From positions 124,001 to 188,000 of the forward strand of contig NZ_JBAWSY010000004.1 of assembly GCF_037104765.1 (NCBI RefSeq): DNA of 64,000 nucleotides, written 5' to 3'. Position numbers and translations under genes: made by a program. This stretch comes from Psychrobacillus mangrovi. GTDB lineage: Bacteria; Bacillota; Bacilli; Bacillales_A; Planococcaceae. A model generated the notes under the pieces. That model ran no database searches, was not told where the DNA came from, and saw only the letters and a program-made list of their open reading frames with translations. Shown here one piece after another: positions 15,990 to 26,088 of this stretch (position 1 is its first letter; each line of letters starts with the position of its first letter).

Positions 15990-16718
15990 TTAAGCTCCTT
16001 TCGGTAAATCTCTTCCTCTCAGTCTAGTCCGCTTTTGATGTTTCGCATATATAACTTCGATAAAAATAGAGGATCCTAATGTAGCGACTAAAATAGCCCA
16101 TCCTGTAGATAATAATCCTGTCCAATAAAAAAATCCGTTTATTAGAGCCGCAATAAGGGCGAGCATAACTACTTTACGATTTTCTCGCATAGATGGAACT
16201 AATAAACCAACGAACATTGCATAAAGAGCGATTGACATCGCCGCTTGTAAAAATGCTGGTAGGTTGGCACCAATAACATGTCCAAGTGCAGTAAAGATAA
16301 CCCAACTTCCATATGCGATAACAGCTACACCAAATGCAAAAGATGTATGTATTTTTTCATCTTTTTGTGTCGCTAATACGGAGAAAGATTCATCTGTAAT
16401 CCCAAATGCATAAATCCCTTTGATCCATCTTTTTTCACTATGCATCTTTTCATTGAGTGCTGCCGTCATTAAAAAGTGTCGAATGTTGACGACAAATGTA
16501 TTTAAAACAATTAAAATAGGATCAACACCTTTTGTTATTAGCGTCAGTGACATATACTGAGCAGCTCCGGCGTAAACAAAAATACTCATTGCTGTTGCTT
16601 CTATTATGGAAAGTCCTGTAGTTTTGGCTAATAAACCAAAAGTTAATGCAACGGGAAAATAGCCGATAGCAATGCTTGTACCCGCTTTTAAACCCTTTAC
16701 GAACGAATTATTATTCAT
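15990..16718 (-). CDS. azlC: AzlC-family branched-chain amino acid exporter
   Basis: The large subunit of the AzlCD permease, 242 residues with about six to eight membrane segments and the motif GYFPVALTFGLLAK near the start. A GGTGGTGAAAT ribosome site precedes ATG 16718. It is divergent from the VTT-domain gene at 16832. In B. subtilis AzlCD confers 4-azaleucine resistance. Confidence 0.93.
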   Translation of the reverse strand: MNNNSFVKGLKAGTSIAIGYFPVALTFGLLAKTTGLSIIEATAMSIFVYAGAAQYMSLTLITKGVDPILIVLNTFVVNIRHFLMTAALNEKMHSEKRWIKGIYAFGITDESFSVLATQKDEKIHTSFAFGVAVIAYGSWVIFTALGHVIGANLPAFLQAAMSIALYAMFVGLLVPSMRENRKVVMLALIAALINGFFYWTGLLSTGWAILVATLGSSIFIEVIYAKHQKRTRLRGRDLPKGA

Positions 16719-16739
16719 TTAGATTTCACCACCTTAAAA

Positions 16740-16763
16740 TAGTATAGTGAACAAATTATACTA
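16740..16763. promoter_or_regulatory. Inverted repeat between azlC and the divergent VTT gene
   Basis: TAGTATA (16740-16746) and TATACTA (16757-16763) lie ten bases apart around a minus-strand TATAAT (16755-16760). Its position over the azlC promoter region suits an operator. The regulator is unknown. Confidence 0.35.
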
Positions 16764-16801
16764 TATCTAAAAAGTTTTATATAGATGAAAAATGGGAAGA
16801 G

Positions 16802-16807
16802 TATAAT
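16802..16807 (+). promoter_or_regulatory. -10 box candidate for the VTT/signal peptidase pair
   Basis: TATAAT 25 bases before ATG 16832. No convincing -35 at standard spacing. Confidence 0.35.
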
Positions 16808-16831
16808 TATACATAGAAGAGGAGAGTTACC

Positions 16832-17428
16832 ATGCCAAGCTGGTTATCATTTGAAACTTTATCTAATTTAACACAAGATTACCGAGCACTTGGACCTCTA
16901 TTTGGGCTACTACTACCTTTTCTTGAAGCATTTTTGCCTTTTTTACCTTTAGTTGTTTTTATCGTGGCGAATGTGACTGCCTACGGAATTTTGTTTGGAT
17001 TTTTACTTTCGTGGGCAGGATCTGTCACAGGTGCTTATACCGTTTTTTTAGTTATAAGAAAATATGGACGAGCAAGAGTTCTAGGTTTTATTACGAGGCA
17101 TGAAAGGATTCAAAAATTAATATTATGGGTAGAGAGAAACGGTTTTGGCCCATTATTTTTACTTATTTGTTTTCCATTTACGCCCTCCGCACTTGTGAAT
17201 ATTGTTGCGGGTCTATCTAATATGAAAAAAAAGACGTATTTATGGACAGTTGTCTTAGGAAAATTAATTATGATATTAGTGGTGAGCTTTATTGGCTCCG
17301 ATATTAAAGCACTAATAACGCAACCATTAAGAACAGCAATAATGATAGGTATTATGGTTATATTATGGTTTGTTGGAAAAGCTGTAGAGAAAAAAATCGA
17401 CAAGAAAGTAAATGCAGATTTTAAATAA
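16832..17428 (+). CDS. TVP38/TMEM64 (VTT domain) membrane protein, YhjE-like
   Basis: 198 residues with five or six membrane segments and the VTT/DedA-like motif FPFTPSALVNIVAGLSNM. Relatives act in lipid scrambling or membrane homeostasis, but no substrate can be named. GAGGAGAG precedes ATG 16832. The gene is followed directly by a type I signal peptidase, the same pairing as yhjE-sipV in B. subtilis. Confidence 0.85.
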   Translation: MPSWLSFETLSNLTQDYRALGPLFGLLLPFLEAFLPFLPLVVFIVANVTAYGILFGFLLSWAGSVTGAYTVFLVIRKYGRARVLGFITRHERIQKLILWVERNGFGPLFLLICFPFTPSALVNIVAGLSNMKKKTYLWTVVLGKLIMILVVSFIGSDIKALITQPLRTAIMIGIMVILWFVGKAVEKKIDKKVNADFK

Positions 17429-17465
17429 ATTCGCGATGATAGACGAAATACAAAGGAGAAAAGAT

Positions 17466-18017
17466 TTGAGTAATACACAAAAAGAATTGCTAGAATGGTT
17501 AGTTGCCATTTTTATTGGAATTTTGTTAGTATTTTTTATTCGTTCTTTTATATTAACGAACTATGAAGTGGTCGGTGAATCAATGATGCCTACACTTCAT
17601 GACAAAGATAAGGTTTTCGTCAGTAAGCTTGCTAATATAGACCGCATGGATATTATTATCTTTCATAGTGACCAAAAAGAAGACTATGTAAAACGTGTGA
17701 TTGGTTTACCAGGAGATACAATCAAATATGAAAATGATAAATTATACGTTAATAATAAAAGGGTGGAAGAAAAATTTCTTGCGTCTTATCCTGCATATCA
17801 GAACCCGGAAGAAAATTTTACAGAGGACTTTGATTTAGATGAGTTGACTGGCACTAATAAGGTTCCTCCAAACAATTTATTTGTGTTGGGTGATAATAGA
17901 ATATCTAGTTTAGATAGTCGTTATTTCCAATTTATTAATCAAGAAGAAGTCATTGGAGAAGTGAAAATCAGATATTGGCCGTTATCCAGAGCAACTTTAA
18001 ATTTTGACACCGAATAA
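17466..18017 (+). CDS. Type I signal peptidase (SipV-like)
   Basis: Removes signal peptides from exported proteins at the outer membrane face. The start is TTG 17466, with AAGGAG at 17453-17458; the open frame extends upstream into the preceding gene without a better site. One membrane helix (about residues 10-30) is followed by the catalytic Ser39 in GESMMPTL and Lys76 in YVKRVIGLPGD, then the GDNR...SLDSRYF box. The length (183) is that of the short Bacillus Sip enzymes. A long hairpin terminator overlaps its stop codon. Confidence 0.93.
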   Translation: MSNTQKELLEWLVAIFIGILLVFFIRSFILTNYEVVGESMMPTLHDKDKVFVSKLANIDRMDIIIFHSDQKEDYVKRVIGLPGDTIKYENDKLYVNNKRVEEKFLASYPAYQNPEENFTEDFDLDELTGTNKVPPNNLFVLGDNRISSLDSRYFQFINQEEVIGEVKIRYWPLSRATLNFDTE

Positions 18018-18072
18018 TTTCCCACTCTACTGTATGTTTTGTACAATAGTAGTAAGAGATTATTCGGTTTTT
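18009..18072 (+). terminator. Terminator of the signal peptidase gene
   Basis: ACCGAATAA (18009-18017) pairs with TTATTCGGT (18060-18068), and inner ACTCTACT/AGTAGTAAGAG-type pairing extends the stem, followed by five T residues. Confidence 0.75.
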
Positions 18073-18216
18073 CAATTTCCTGAGCGGCGAGTAATTTATT
18101 TTAGTCTCTGATATTAACACCAGTTGAAATTGTGAACTGATACATTAACAACTATAGGCATTCGCCTGGCCGCCGTCCGCATGAGACAAGTCATGCAGCT
18201 GGCAAGGCGGGAATGA

Positions 18217-18240
18217 GTTTTTCCTATTCATAGGAAAAAC
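18217..18240. repeat. Perfect 10-bp hairpin GTTTTTCCTA / TAGGAAAAAC
   Basis: A perfect inverted repeat with loop TTCA and no clear T tail lies in the 860-base gene-free stretch 18018-18879. The bases before it (18152-18215) hold a further imperfect inverted repeat CATTCGCCTGGCC / GGCAAGGCGGGAATG. Confidence 0.45.
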
Positions 18241-18323
18241 GTTTCTATTGAACGTCTTGATCATGAACAACCATAAAAAAGCATACCTAAGTATACCTCT
18301 TACTATATAAACGGAAATTTCTA

Positions 18324-18441
18324 GGATGTGCGCCTTACAAGCCGCAGGAGCGCGAAGAATGAGACCCCGTAAAGGATGTGAGCGACGAAGGAGCGACTCA
18401 TCCTGCGGAGGCTCATACGTAGCGTGCGGCAGCGCACATCC
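18324..18441. repeat. Palindromic element family 1, copy B
   Basis: About 118 bp with the same bounding repeats as copy A and roughly 90 percent identity to copy C by eye. Homology with copy C extends about 35 bases upstream (TATAAACGGAAATTTC) and about 55 bases downstream (TCTATTAATCT), so a unit of about 210 bp is duplicated. Confidence 0.8.
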
Positions 18442-18630
18442 GTGTATTTGCAATTTAAAGTGTTGAAACACATTCTATTAATCTCTCAATAAAATCAAAA
18501 ATAATGAGTCTTCAATGTTGTTATGCAATAATTTAGAAGGTACAGTATTAATCTTATTAAATAAATCAATCATTAACACCATAAATATCATATCCAAGTT
18601 TACTTCTCACAGTATAAACGGAAATTTCCA

Positions 18631-18751
18631 GGATGTGCGCCTTACACGCCGCAGGAGCGCGAAGAATGAGACCCCGTAAAGGATGTGGGAGCGACGAAGG
18701 AGCAACTCATCCTGCGGAGGCTCATACGTAGCGTGCGGCAAGCGCACATCC
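18631..18751. repeat. Palindromic element family 1, copy C
   Basis: About 121 bp, ends GGATGTGCGCCTT / AAGCGCACATCC; the direct-orientation partner of copy B 307 bases away. A further fragment of the flanking unit (TTGAAACACAATCTATT) lies at about 18803-18820. Together these fill most of the gap before addB. Confidence 0.8.
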
Positions 18752-18879
18752 GTTTAATTGGACAATAAGTTGTTGAACCAAAATCTATTAATCTTTCAAT
18801 AATTTTGAAACACAATCTATTTAGCACATCACAAATTATTAACAACTAAAGCCTTATTTTAAGAAAGAAGGTGCACCAT

Positions 18880-21800
18880 ATGTCTTTACGAATTGTAACT
18901 GGACGAACTGGTTCGGGTAAAACAAAGTTTATGCAACAAGAAATCATTGATACGTTACAAAAGGATTCTATAGGAGAACCTTTATTTTATATAGTGCCGG
19001 ACCAAATGTCATTTTCTAGTGAATATGCACTTGCTGCTGATTCTGGTCTACCGGGGTTAATACGTGCACAAGTAACAACCTTTAAACGATTAGCTTGGCG
19101 AGTACTTCAAGAAACTGGCGGAATTGCAAAAGAGGAAATCAGCGGATTCGGTTATCGTATGCTAATTCGCAGTTTACTGGAGGACAATAAAGAACAGTTT
19201 AAATTGTTTAACCGTGCAGCTACAAAGAGGGGATTCACCGATCAAATAGAGGTGCTCCTGAAAGAATTCAACCGTTATTGTTTAGATTATGACACAATGT
19301 CTAACGTATTAAATGATTTAGAAAACGTACAAGCACCCCAAACATTGATTGATAAATCATCTGACCTAGTCATGTTACTTGAACTAATGGAGCAAAAGTT
19401 AGGCTCGAGCTATATTGACGGTGAAGGATACTTAATGTTGCTTGCACAAAAAATTAAGGATTCTTCCCTTCTTGCGACAACGGAAATTTATATTGATGGA
19501 TTTACTTCGTTTACTACGAGAGAGCTAGAAATAATACAAGAGCTTATGAAGAAAACAAAACGTCTTACGATTGCCTTGCCAATGGAGTCTCTAACGGATG
19601 CTTCGGATGAACAATCTTTGTTTTTCCAGCCAGCTACAACTTGTCAGCGGTTGCTAGATATCGCAAACAAAGAAAATGTGGAGATTGAGCAGATAGAGTA
19701 TCAAACTGGACAAAAACGGTTTGAATCCGTGGAATTGGCCCATTTAGAAGCGAATTTTGACCAGCTTCCACCACAAGTAATAGAAACAGAAGGAAATCTT
19801 CATGTAATAGAAGCAGCCAATCGACGCGCAGAGGTTCATGCGATTGCGAGGAATATTCGGGTTCTCATGCAAAAGAAGGATACTCGATATAAAGAGATGG
19901 CAATTTTACATAGAGATGCGGAAACTTATGAGGAATTGATCGAAACTATTTTTGCCCAATATGATATTCCTGTTTTTATTAGTCGAAAGAAACCAATGCT
20001 ACATCATCCGCTTATTGAACTAAGTAGATCCGCTTTAGAGATCATTCGCTCGGATTGGAAATATGAGTCTGTATTCAGGGCAATTAAAACGGATTTATTT
20101 TTCCCGTTAAATGCTTCCAAAAGAGAATGGAGAGAGCGAGCCGATCAATTAGAGAATTTCGTTTTATCTTTTGGGATATACGGGGATAGATGGCTTGATG
20201 AAAGACGCTGGATATATAAAAAGTATCGAGGTCTTGAATTTTATTCAAAAGTACAAACAGATGAAGAGTTAAGCATCCAAGCAGATATTCATGCCGCGAG
20301 AGATTTAGTGGTAAATCCTTTGAAAGTTCTTTCGGAACAATTGGCAGTAAGTAAAACCGGCCTTGATATTGCAACTGCTTTATTTAATTTTATGGAGACG
20401 TTACAAGTTTACGATAAATTACAAGTATTAAAGCATGCAGAAGAGGAAGAAGGTCAATTGTTGCTTGCTACCGAACATGACCAAGCGTGGAATGAATGGG
20501 TTGAAGTATTAGATCAATTCGTTTTAATGTTCGGGGAAAAAGAACTGACTCTGGAGGAAGCTTCAAAAATTTTAGATGAAGGTTATGACCAATTAACCTT
20601 TTCACGGATTCCTCCTACATTAGATCAAGTAATCGTTGCAAGTGTAGATATAGGACGAATTGTGAATGTGAAGGCTACCTTTGTTATCGGAGTAAACGAT
20701 GGGGTTTATCCAAAACGAATGGAACATGAAGGACTACTTTCCGACACGGAACGGGAGTGGTTTAATCATATCGGATTTGAACTAGCTCCTAGTTCTAAAA
20801 TGCGCTTGCTGGATGAAAATTATTTAGTCTATAAAGCATTTACTGGAGCATCACAATATTTATTTGTATCTTATCCAATAGCAGATAGTGAAGGAAAGGC
20901 ATTGCTTCCTTCCATGTATATTAAGAAGCTTCAGCAAATGATTGAAAATATTGAAGTAGAGTTAGCAGTCATGGATCCAAGTGATTCAACAGATGCTACA
21001 GTTGATCTATCAACAATTAATCATCCACGTACCACACTTCCTTATGTGGTAATGCAGTTACGCGAAGCACTGAATACAGGTGAGTTACCAGAAGTTTGGC
21101 AAGCAGTGTATAGCTATTATATGGATGATCCATATTGGTCTAAACTAATGAAACGAATAACTAGACCACTAATACAAGGTAATACAACCGAAAGACTATC
21201 ACAGGATATGACATCTGCCCTTTATGGAGAAACAATTATTTCGAGCGTTTCAAGAGTTGAAAAATATTATAGTTGTCCATTTTCCCATTACGCAGCATAC
21301 GGATTGAAGTTAGAGGAGCGGAACGAATATCATTTGGAGCCTCCAGCAATGGGTGATTTGTTCCACGCGGCATTAAAATGGATTTCAGATGAAACAAACC
21401 GTTTAAATATTATGTGGGGAGATTTATCAAAATCTCAATGTATCAAGCTTGCAAAACAAGCAGTAGATCACATCGTGCCGGTATTTGTCCATCAACTTTT
21501 ATTAAGCACAAATCGGTATCGATATATTCAGCGCAAGCTGGAGCAGATTGTAGCTTCTACTCTAATAGCATTAAGTAAACACTCCAATGTTTCTAGCTTT
21601 GTTCCTATAGCTATTGAAGCGGGATTCGGTCCTGGAGAAGCTTTGCCCGCATTAGAGATTCCTCTGAAAAATCAAAGAAAAATGCAATTGCGAGGCAGAA
21701 TTGACCGAGTAGATGCGGCAAACGTTAATGGGAATATGTTTGTTCGAATAGTCGATTATAAGTCGTCTAAAAAAGGGATTGATTTGACTGAAGTGTATCA

Positions 21801-22374
21801 CGGTTTATCGCTACAAATGTTAACCTATTTAGATGTTGCAATCGCAAATGCACCAATTTGGTTACAAGAGGATGCTGAGCCAGCAGGAGTTCTATATGTA
21901 CATCTTCACAATCCTTTTATTCAATCTAAAAAAGAGATGGAAGAAGCTGAGTTAGAGGATGCTATCTATAAGTCTTATAAAATGAATGGCTTATTAATAG
22001 ACGAATCAGAAGTCATTATGGAAATGGATGAACAAATGGATGGCTTTTCAAAAGTTATTCCAGTTCGAATAAATAAAGACGGTAATTTATCCAAATCTTC
22101 CTCTAAAGTTGTAGATGTAGAAAATATGAAACTATTACAATCATTTGTGCGTAAAAAACATGAGCAGGCTGGGAATGGTATGAATGCAGGGGATACACGT
22201 GTATATCCTTATCGATTAAAGGATAAAATGCCATGCCAATATTGTTCGTATCGGAGTGTTTGTCAATTTGACCCACAAGATCCTGAACAACCAGTACGCT
22301 TATTAAAATCAGAACAACCTGAAGTGGTGACAGAAAAAATTAGAGAGGAGATGGGGACTAATGAACATTCCTAA
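18880..22374 (+). CDS. addB: ATP-dependent helicase/nuclease subunit B
   Basis: AddB with AddA processes double-strand DNA ends and recognises Chi in Firmicutes. The start is ATG 18880 (MSLRIVTGRTGSGKT) behind GAAGGTG; a GTG at 18871 lies inside that site. Walker A is at residues 8-15. The C-terminal nuclease shows GRIDRVD and VDYKSS. The four iron-sulfur cysteines are Cys799, Cys1119, Cys1122 and Cys1128, the same spacing as in B. subtilis AddB. 1164 residues is full length. The end overlaps addA by 14 bases, so the subunits are translationally coupled. Confidence 0.97.
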   Translation: MSLRIVTGRTGSGKTKFMQQEIIDTLQKDSIGEPLFYIVPDQMSFSSEYALAADSGLPGLIRAQVTTFKRLAWRVLQETGGIAKEEISGFGYRMLIRSLLEDNKEQFKLFNRAATKRGFTDQIEVLLKEFNRYCLDYDTMSNVLNDLENVQAPQTLIDKSSDLVMLLELMEQKLGSSYIDGEGYLMLLAQKIKDSSLLATTEIYIDGFTSFTTRELEIIQELMKKTKRLTIALPMESLTDASDEQSLFFQPATTCQRLLDIANKENVEIEQIEYQTGQKRFESVELAHLEANFDQLPPQVIETEGNLHVIEAANRRAEVHAIARNIRVLMQKKDTRYKEMAILHRDAETYEELIETIFAQYDIPVFISRKKPMLHHPLIELSRSALEIIRSDWKYESVFRAIKTDLFFPLNASKREWRERADQLENFVLSFGIYGDRWLDERRWIYKKYRGLEFYSKVQTDEELSIQADIHAARDLVVNPLKVLSEQLAVSKTGLDIATALFNFMETLQVYDKLQVLKHAEEEEGQLLLATEHDQAWNEWVEVLDQFVLMFGEKELTLEEASKILDEGYDQLTFSRIPPTLDQVIVASVDIGRIVNVKATFVIGVNDGVYPKRMEHEGLLSDTEREWFNHIGFELAPSSKMRLLDENYLVYKAFTGASQYLFVSYPIADSEGKALLPSMYIKKLQQMIENIEVELAVMDPSDSTDATVDLSTINHPRTTLPYVVMQLREALNTGELPEVWQAVYSYYMDDPYWSKLMKRITRPLIQGNTTERLSQDMTSALYGETIISSVSRVEKYYSCPFSHYAAYGLKLEERNEYHLEPPAMGDLFHAALKWISDETNRLNIMWGDLSKSQCIKLAKQAVDHIVPVFVHQLLLSTNRYRYIQRKLEQIVASTLIALSKHSNVSSFVPIAIEAGFGPGEALPALEIPLKNQRKMQLRGRIDRVDAANVNGNMFVRIVDYKSSKKGIDLTEVYHGLSLQMLTYLDVAIANAPIWLQEDAEPAGVLYVHLHNPFIQSKKEMEEAELEDAIYKSYKMNGLLIDESEVIMEMDEQMDGFSKVIPVRINKDGNLSKSSSKVVDVENMKLLQSFVRKKHEQAGNGMNAGDTRVYPYRLKDKMPCQYCSYRSVCQFDPQDPEQPVRLLKSEQPEVVTEKIREEMGTNEHS

Positions 22375-25300
22375 TATGCCAGCACAATTAACATGGACAC
22401 CAGAACAATGGAAGGCAATTTGGGCTAGTGGTTCAGATGTGCTTGTCTCTGCTGCTGCAGGATCAGGAAAAACAGCTGTGTTAATAGACCGTCTCATTCA
22501 AAAAGTGATTGCAAAAGATAATCCGATTAATGTGGACGAATTACTTGTCGTGACATTTACAAATGCATCAGCTGCGGAAATGCGCCATCGAATGGGAGAA
22601 GCTTTAGAAAAAGCAATTACTGAAGATCCATCATCGACCCATTTACGCAAGCAATTAAGCCTTTTAAATAAAGCGCAAATTTCAACGCTCCATTCGTTCT
22701 GTTTAAATATAGTTCGTCAATATTCCTATATGCTTGATATTGATCCCGGCTTCCGCATTGCAAACGAAACAGAAGCTGCCTTAATGCGTGATGATATTTT
22801 AGCGGACGTATTGGAAGAGGCTTATCATGTTGATAATCCAGACGCAATGTATCGATTGTCGGATAGTTTTACATCTGATCGAGATGACCAGTCCATTGAA
22901 TTAATGATCGAAAAGTTATATACATATGCGAGGGTACACCCGGAACCGAAAAAATGGTTGCTGGCAATACCCGAAGCATATACATTAGATGCGTTGACAA
23001 CTATAGATGAGTTATCTTTTGTTGACCCTTTAAAGCTTGCGATTGTTCATCAATTGGAAAAGGCTGTTGCTGTCACGGAAGAAATCCGTAAACTAGCGAA
23101 TCTACCAAATGGTCCTGCTCCTCTAGCTGAAACAGCGATGAATGATCAACGTATGATAAGTGAAGCTATTTCGTTAATGAAAATGGGCTCATGGAAAGAT
23201 GTCTACTTCTATTTTCAAAGCATTTCATGGGGAAAAGCCGCAACGATAAGAAAAGATTCCTGTGACGAAGTATTAAAAAAGCAAGCCACTGAAAAGCGAA
23301 ATAAAGTGAAGAAAATAGTAAATGAATTAAAAGAAAATTTCTTCGCAAGAACACCTGAACGTTTATTAGATGAAATGAGATTGATGGCTCCGCAATTAAA
23401 AACGCTTGTGGACTTAGCAATCACTTACGGAGAGCGTTACACTGCAGCAAAAAATGATAAAGGGCTTGTCGACTTTTCCGATTTAGAACATTATGCTTTA
23501 GAAATATTAAGCGAACGCCAGGAGAATGGAGAGATTGGTCCATCAGCAATTGCCCAAGAGTATCAATCTCGTTTTAAAGAAGTATTAGTAGATGAATATC
23601 AAGATACAAATAGACTACAAGAAACAATCTTACAATTAGTAAAAAGTGGCGATGAACAAACGGGAAATATGTTCATGGTTGGGGACGTAAAACAATCGAT
23701 CTACCGTTTCCGATTAGCAGAGCCGATGCTATTTTTAGGGAAATATTTAGCATTTAATTCACTTCCTCAAAATTCTGGAGTAAAAATTGATTTAAATGCA
23801 AACTTCCGAAGCAGAAAAGAAGTACTTCATGCAACGAATTATATTTTTCAGCAAATTATGGGAGAAAGCGTTGGGGAGATTAATTATGATGACTCTGCTT
23901 CTTTAAAACCACAAGCTCCTTATGATGAGGCAGAAGCGGCAGTTGAACTTGCCCTTCTGTATGAAGTAGAAGACGGAAGTGTGGAAATTGTAGAGGATGA
24001 TGAAGAAGACGTAGTAGCGATTGCAGAAGAAGATTTAAAGAAATCTCAAGCTGAAGCTCGTTATATTATCTCTAAAATAAATGAATTAATGGAGTCTGGT
24101 GCTACTGTCTTTGATCCTTGGAAGAAAAAAACACGTCCTGTTCAATATAGTGATATTGTTATTTTGATGCGTTCTATGACATGGTCACAGGAAGTGACAG
24201 ATCAATTTAAAGAAGCAGGAATCCCATTATATGCGGAGCTTTCCAAAGGTTATTTTGAAGCAATCGAAGTACTGATCATGTTACATACCCTTCGAACAAT
24301 TGATAATCCATACCAAGATATTTCACTAGCATCTGTACTTCGATCTCCATTCGTAGGATTAACAGAGTCGGAGCTAGCTCTAATTCGATTGGCTGCTCCA
24401 AAAGAACCTTTTTACGAAGCTTTAAAGGTTTTTGTGTCAACTGGTAAAGATGGTATTTCTATTGAGACAGAAGAGAAACTGCAACGATTTTTACTCCAGT
24501 TTGAAGATTGGCGAAACTTAAGTAGAAGAGGATCGCTAGCCGACTTGATATGGCGTATTTATTTAGATACCAATTACTATGAAATTGTTGGCTCCATGCC
24601 AAATGGAAAGCAGCGCCAAGCGAATTTGCGTGTCCTTCATGATCGTGCAGTGGATTATGAAAAGACTTCATTTAGAGGTCTCTTTCGATTTTTACGTTTT
24701 ATCGATCGAATGAGGAAACGTGGAGATGACTTAGGAGCAGCTCGAGCAATTAGTGAAAAGGAAAATGTCGTTCGAATGATGACGATTCATTCTTCAAAAG
24801 GATTAGAATTTCCAATTGTCTTTTTAGGAGGAATGGGAAGACCTTTTAACCAGATGGACTTTAATGAGAATTATTTATTTGATCAATCATTTGGTCTCGC
24901 TGTAAAAGCAATTGATCCTGACAAACGTATTTCCTTTACATCATTACCATTCTTGGCAATGAAAGAAAAGAAGCAAATGGAGTTAAAAGCTGAAGAGATG
25001 CGTGTTTTGTATGTAGCGATGACGCGAGCGAAAGAGTATTTATTCCTTGTTGCTTCTATAAAAGATTTGGCGAAGACCCTAACAAAATGGGAGGATGCTC
25101 AATCTATTTTACCTGGAGAAATGTTACCAGGTTATCTACGGGCTAAGGCAAAAGGATATTTGGACTGGATAGGTCCTGCAGTTGCAAGGCATGCGGACTT
25201 TAAACAGATTTCAGATATAAATGAAGCAAATGTAGTAGAAAGCGATTCAAAGTGGAAACTTGTCGCGAAATGTATAGATGAATTAAAAATCCATTCAGAA

Positions 25301-26077
25301 GTAGATACAACAAAGAAAGTTACGTTGGATGCACTTTTGAACAAAGATATCTCTTCTATATTGCCAACAATCCTAGATCATTTTGAAACTGTCTATCCTT
25401 TTGAACTTTCTACACATAAACGTTCTAAACAAACAGTAAGTGAAATAAAAAAAATACAACTGCTAGAAGAAAGAGAAGAGGAAGATTACTTCCGAATGGG
25501 CAACACACTTGGCGAAACGACTCGAGTTGCAAAAAGGCCATTTTTTCTTCAACAAGAAGACAAATTGACGGGTGCAGAAATCGGAACAGCAGTACATGCA
25601 TTTATGCAAAATGTGGATCTAACAGAAGCAAAAAATGCTGAACAAATACGGGAATTTGTGGAGACACTAGGTCAAAGAGAAATTCTTACAAAAGCTGAGC
25701 AGGCTGCAATCAATCCAAAGAAAATGGTCCCATTCTTTCAGTCAGAAATTGCAAATCGATTGAAACATGCGAAAGAAATTATGCGCGAGTTTCCATTTAC
25801 GTATGCCTTAAAAGATGCGGATGGAGATAGCCAAATTATTCAAGGAGTAGTAGACTGTCTCTTTCAGGAAGAAGACGGACGTTGGGTGCTATTGGATTAT
25901 AAGACAGACCGTGTACAACAATTTGTAGCTAATGAGGCTAACCTATTGCAGGAAATGAAAAACCGCTACAACATCCAATTATCTTTATATGCCCAAGCAA
26001 TAGAAGCTATCATGCAAGTAGAGATAAAGGAAAAAATACTGTATTTATTTGATATAAACAAAACGGTTACTTTATAG
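22361..26077 (+). CDS. addA: ATP-dependent helicase/nuclease subunit A
   Basis: UvrD-like 3'-5' helicase plus RecB-type nuclease. Walker A AAAGSGKT is at residues 31-38, followed by TFTNASAAEMR, DEYQDTN, GDVKQSIYRFR, the late helicase motif VAMTRAKEYLF, and a C-terminal nuclease with LLDYKTD (Asp1179, Lys1181). Length (1238) equals the B. subtilis protein within a few residues. The sbcD-sbcC genes that follow addA in B. subtilis are absent here; a DUF418 gene follows instead. Confidence 0.97.
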   Translation: MNIPNMPAQLTWTPEQWKAIWASGSDVLVSAAAGSGKTAVLIDRLIQKVIAKDNPINVDELLVVTFTNASAAEMRHRMGEALEKAITEDPSSTHLRKQLSLLNKAQISTLHSFCLNIVRQYSYMLDIDPGFRIANETEAALMRDDILADVLEEAYHVDNPDAMYRLSDSFTSDRDDQSIELMIEKLYTYARVHPEPKKWLLAIPEAYTLDALTTIDELSFVDPLKLAIVHQLEKAVAVTEEIRKLANLPNGPAPLAETAMNDQRMISEAISLMKMGSWKDVYFYFQSISWGKAATIRKDSCDEVLKKQATEKRNKVKKIVNELKENFFARTPERLLDEMRLMAPQLKTLVDLAITYGERYTAAKNDKGLVDFSDLEHYALEILSERQENGEIGPSAIAQEYQSRFKEVLVDEYQDTNRLQETILQLVKSGDEQTGNMFMVGDVKQSIYRFRLAEPMLFLGKYLAFNSLPQNSGVKIDLNANFRSRKEVLHATNYIFQQIMGESVGEINYDDSASLKPQAPYDEAEAAVELALLYEVEDGSVEIVEDDEEDVVAIAEEDLKKSQAEARYIISKINELMESGATVFDPWKKKTRPVQYSDIVILMRSMTWSQEVTDQFKEAGIPLYAELSKGYFEAIEVLIMLHTLRTIDNPYQDISLASVLRSPFVGLTESELALIRLAAPKEPFYEALKVFVSTGKDGISIETEEKLQRFLLQFEDWRNLSRRGSLADLIWRIYLDTNYYEIVGSMPNGKQRQANLRVLHDRAVDYEKTSFRGLFRFLRFIDRMRKRGDDLGAARAISEKENVVRMMTIHSSKGLEFPIVFLGGMGRPFNQMDFNENYLFDQSFGLAVKAIDPDKRISFTSLPFLAMKEKKQMELKAEEMRVLYVAMTRAKEYLFLVASIKDLAKTLTKWEDAQSILPGEMLPGYLRAKAKGYLDWIGPAVARHADFKQISDINEANVVESDSKWKLVAKCIDELKIHSEVDTTKKVTLDALLNKDISSILPTILDHFETVYPFELSTHKRSKQTVSEIKKIQLLEEREEEDYFRMGNTLGETTRVAKRPFFLQQEDKLTGAEIGTAVHAFMQNVDLTEAKNAEQIREFVETLGQREILTKAEQAAINPKKMVPFFQSEIANRLKHAKEIMREFPFTYALKDADGDSQIIQGVVDCLFQEEDGRWVLLDYKTDRVQQFVANEANLLQEMKNRYNIQLSLYAQAIEAIMQVEIKEKILYLFDINKTVTL

Positions 26078-26088
26078 GGGGATAAAAA

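Noticed and set aside
18145..18471. 108-codon minus-strand frame over element copy B
   Set aside because: Its sequence is the translation of the palindromic repeat; no start signal.
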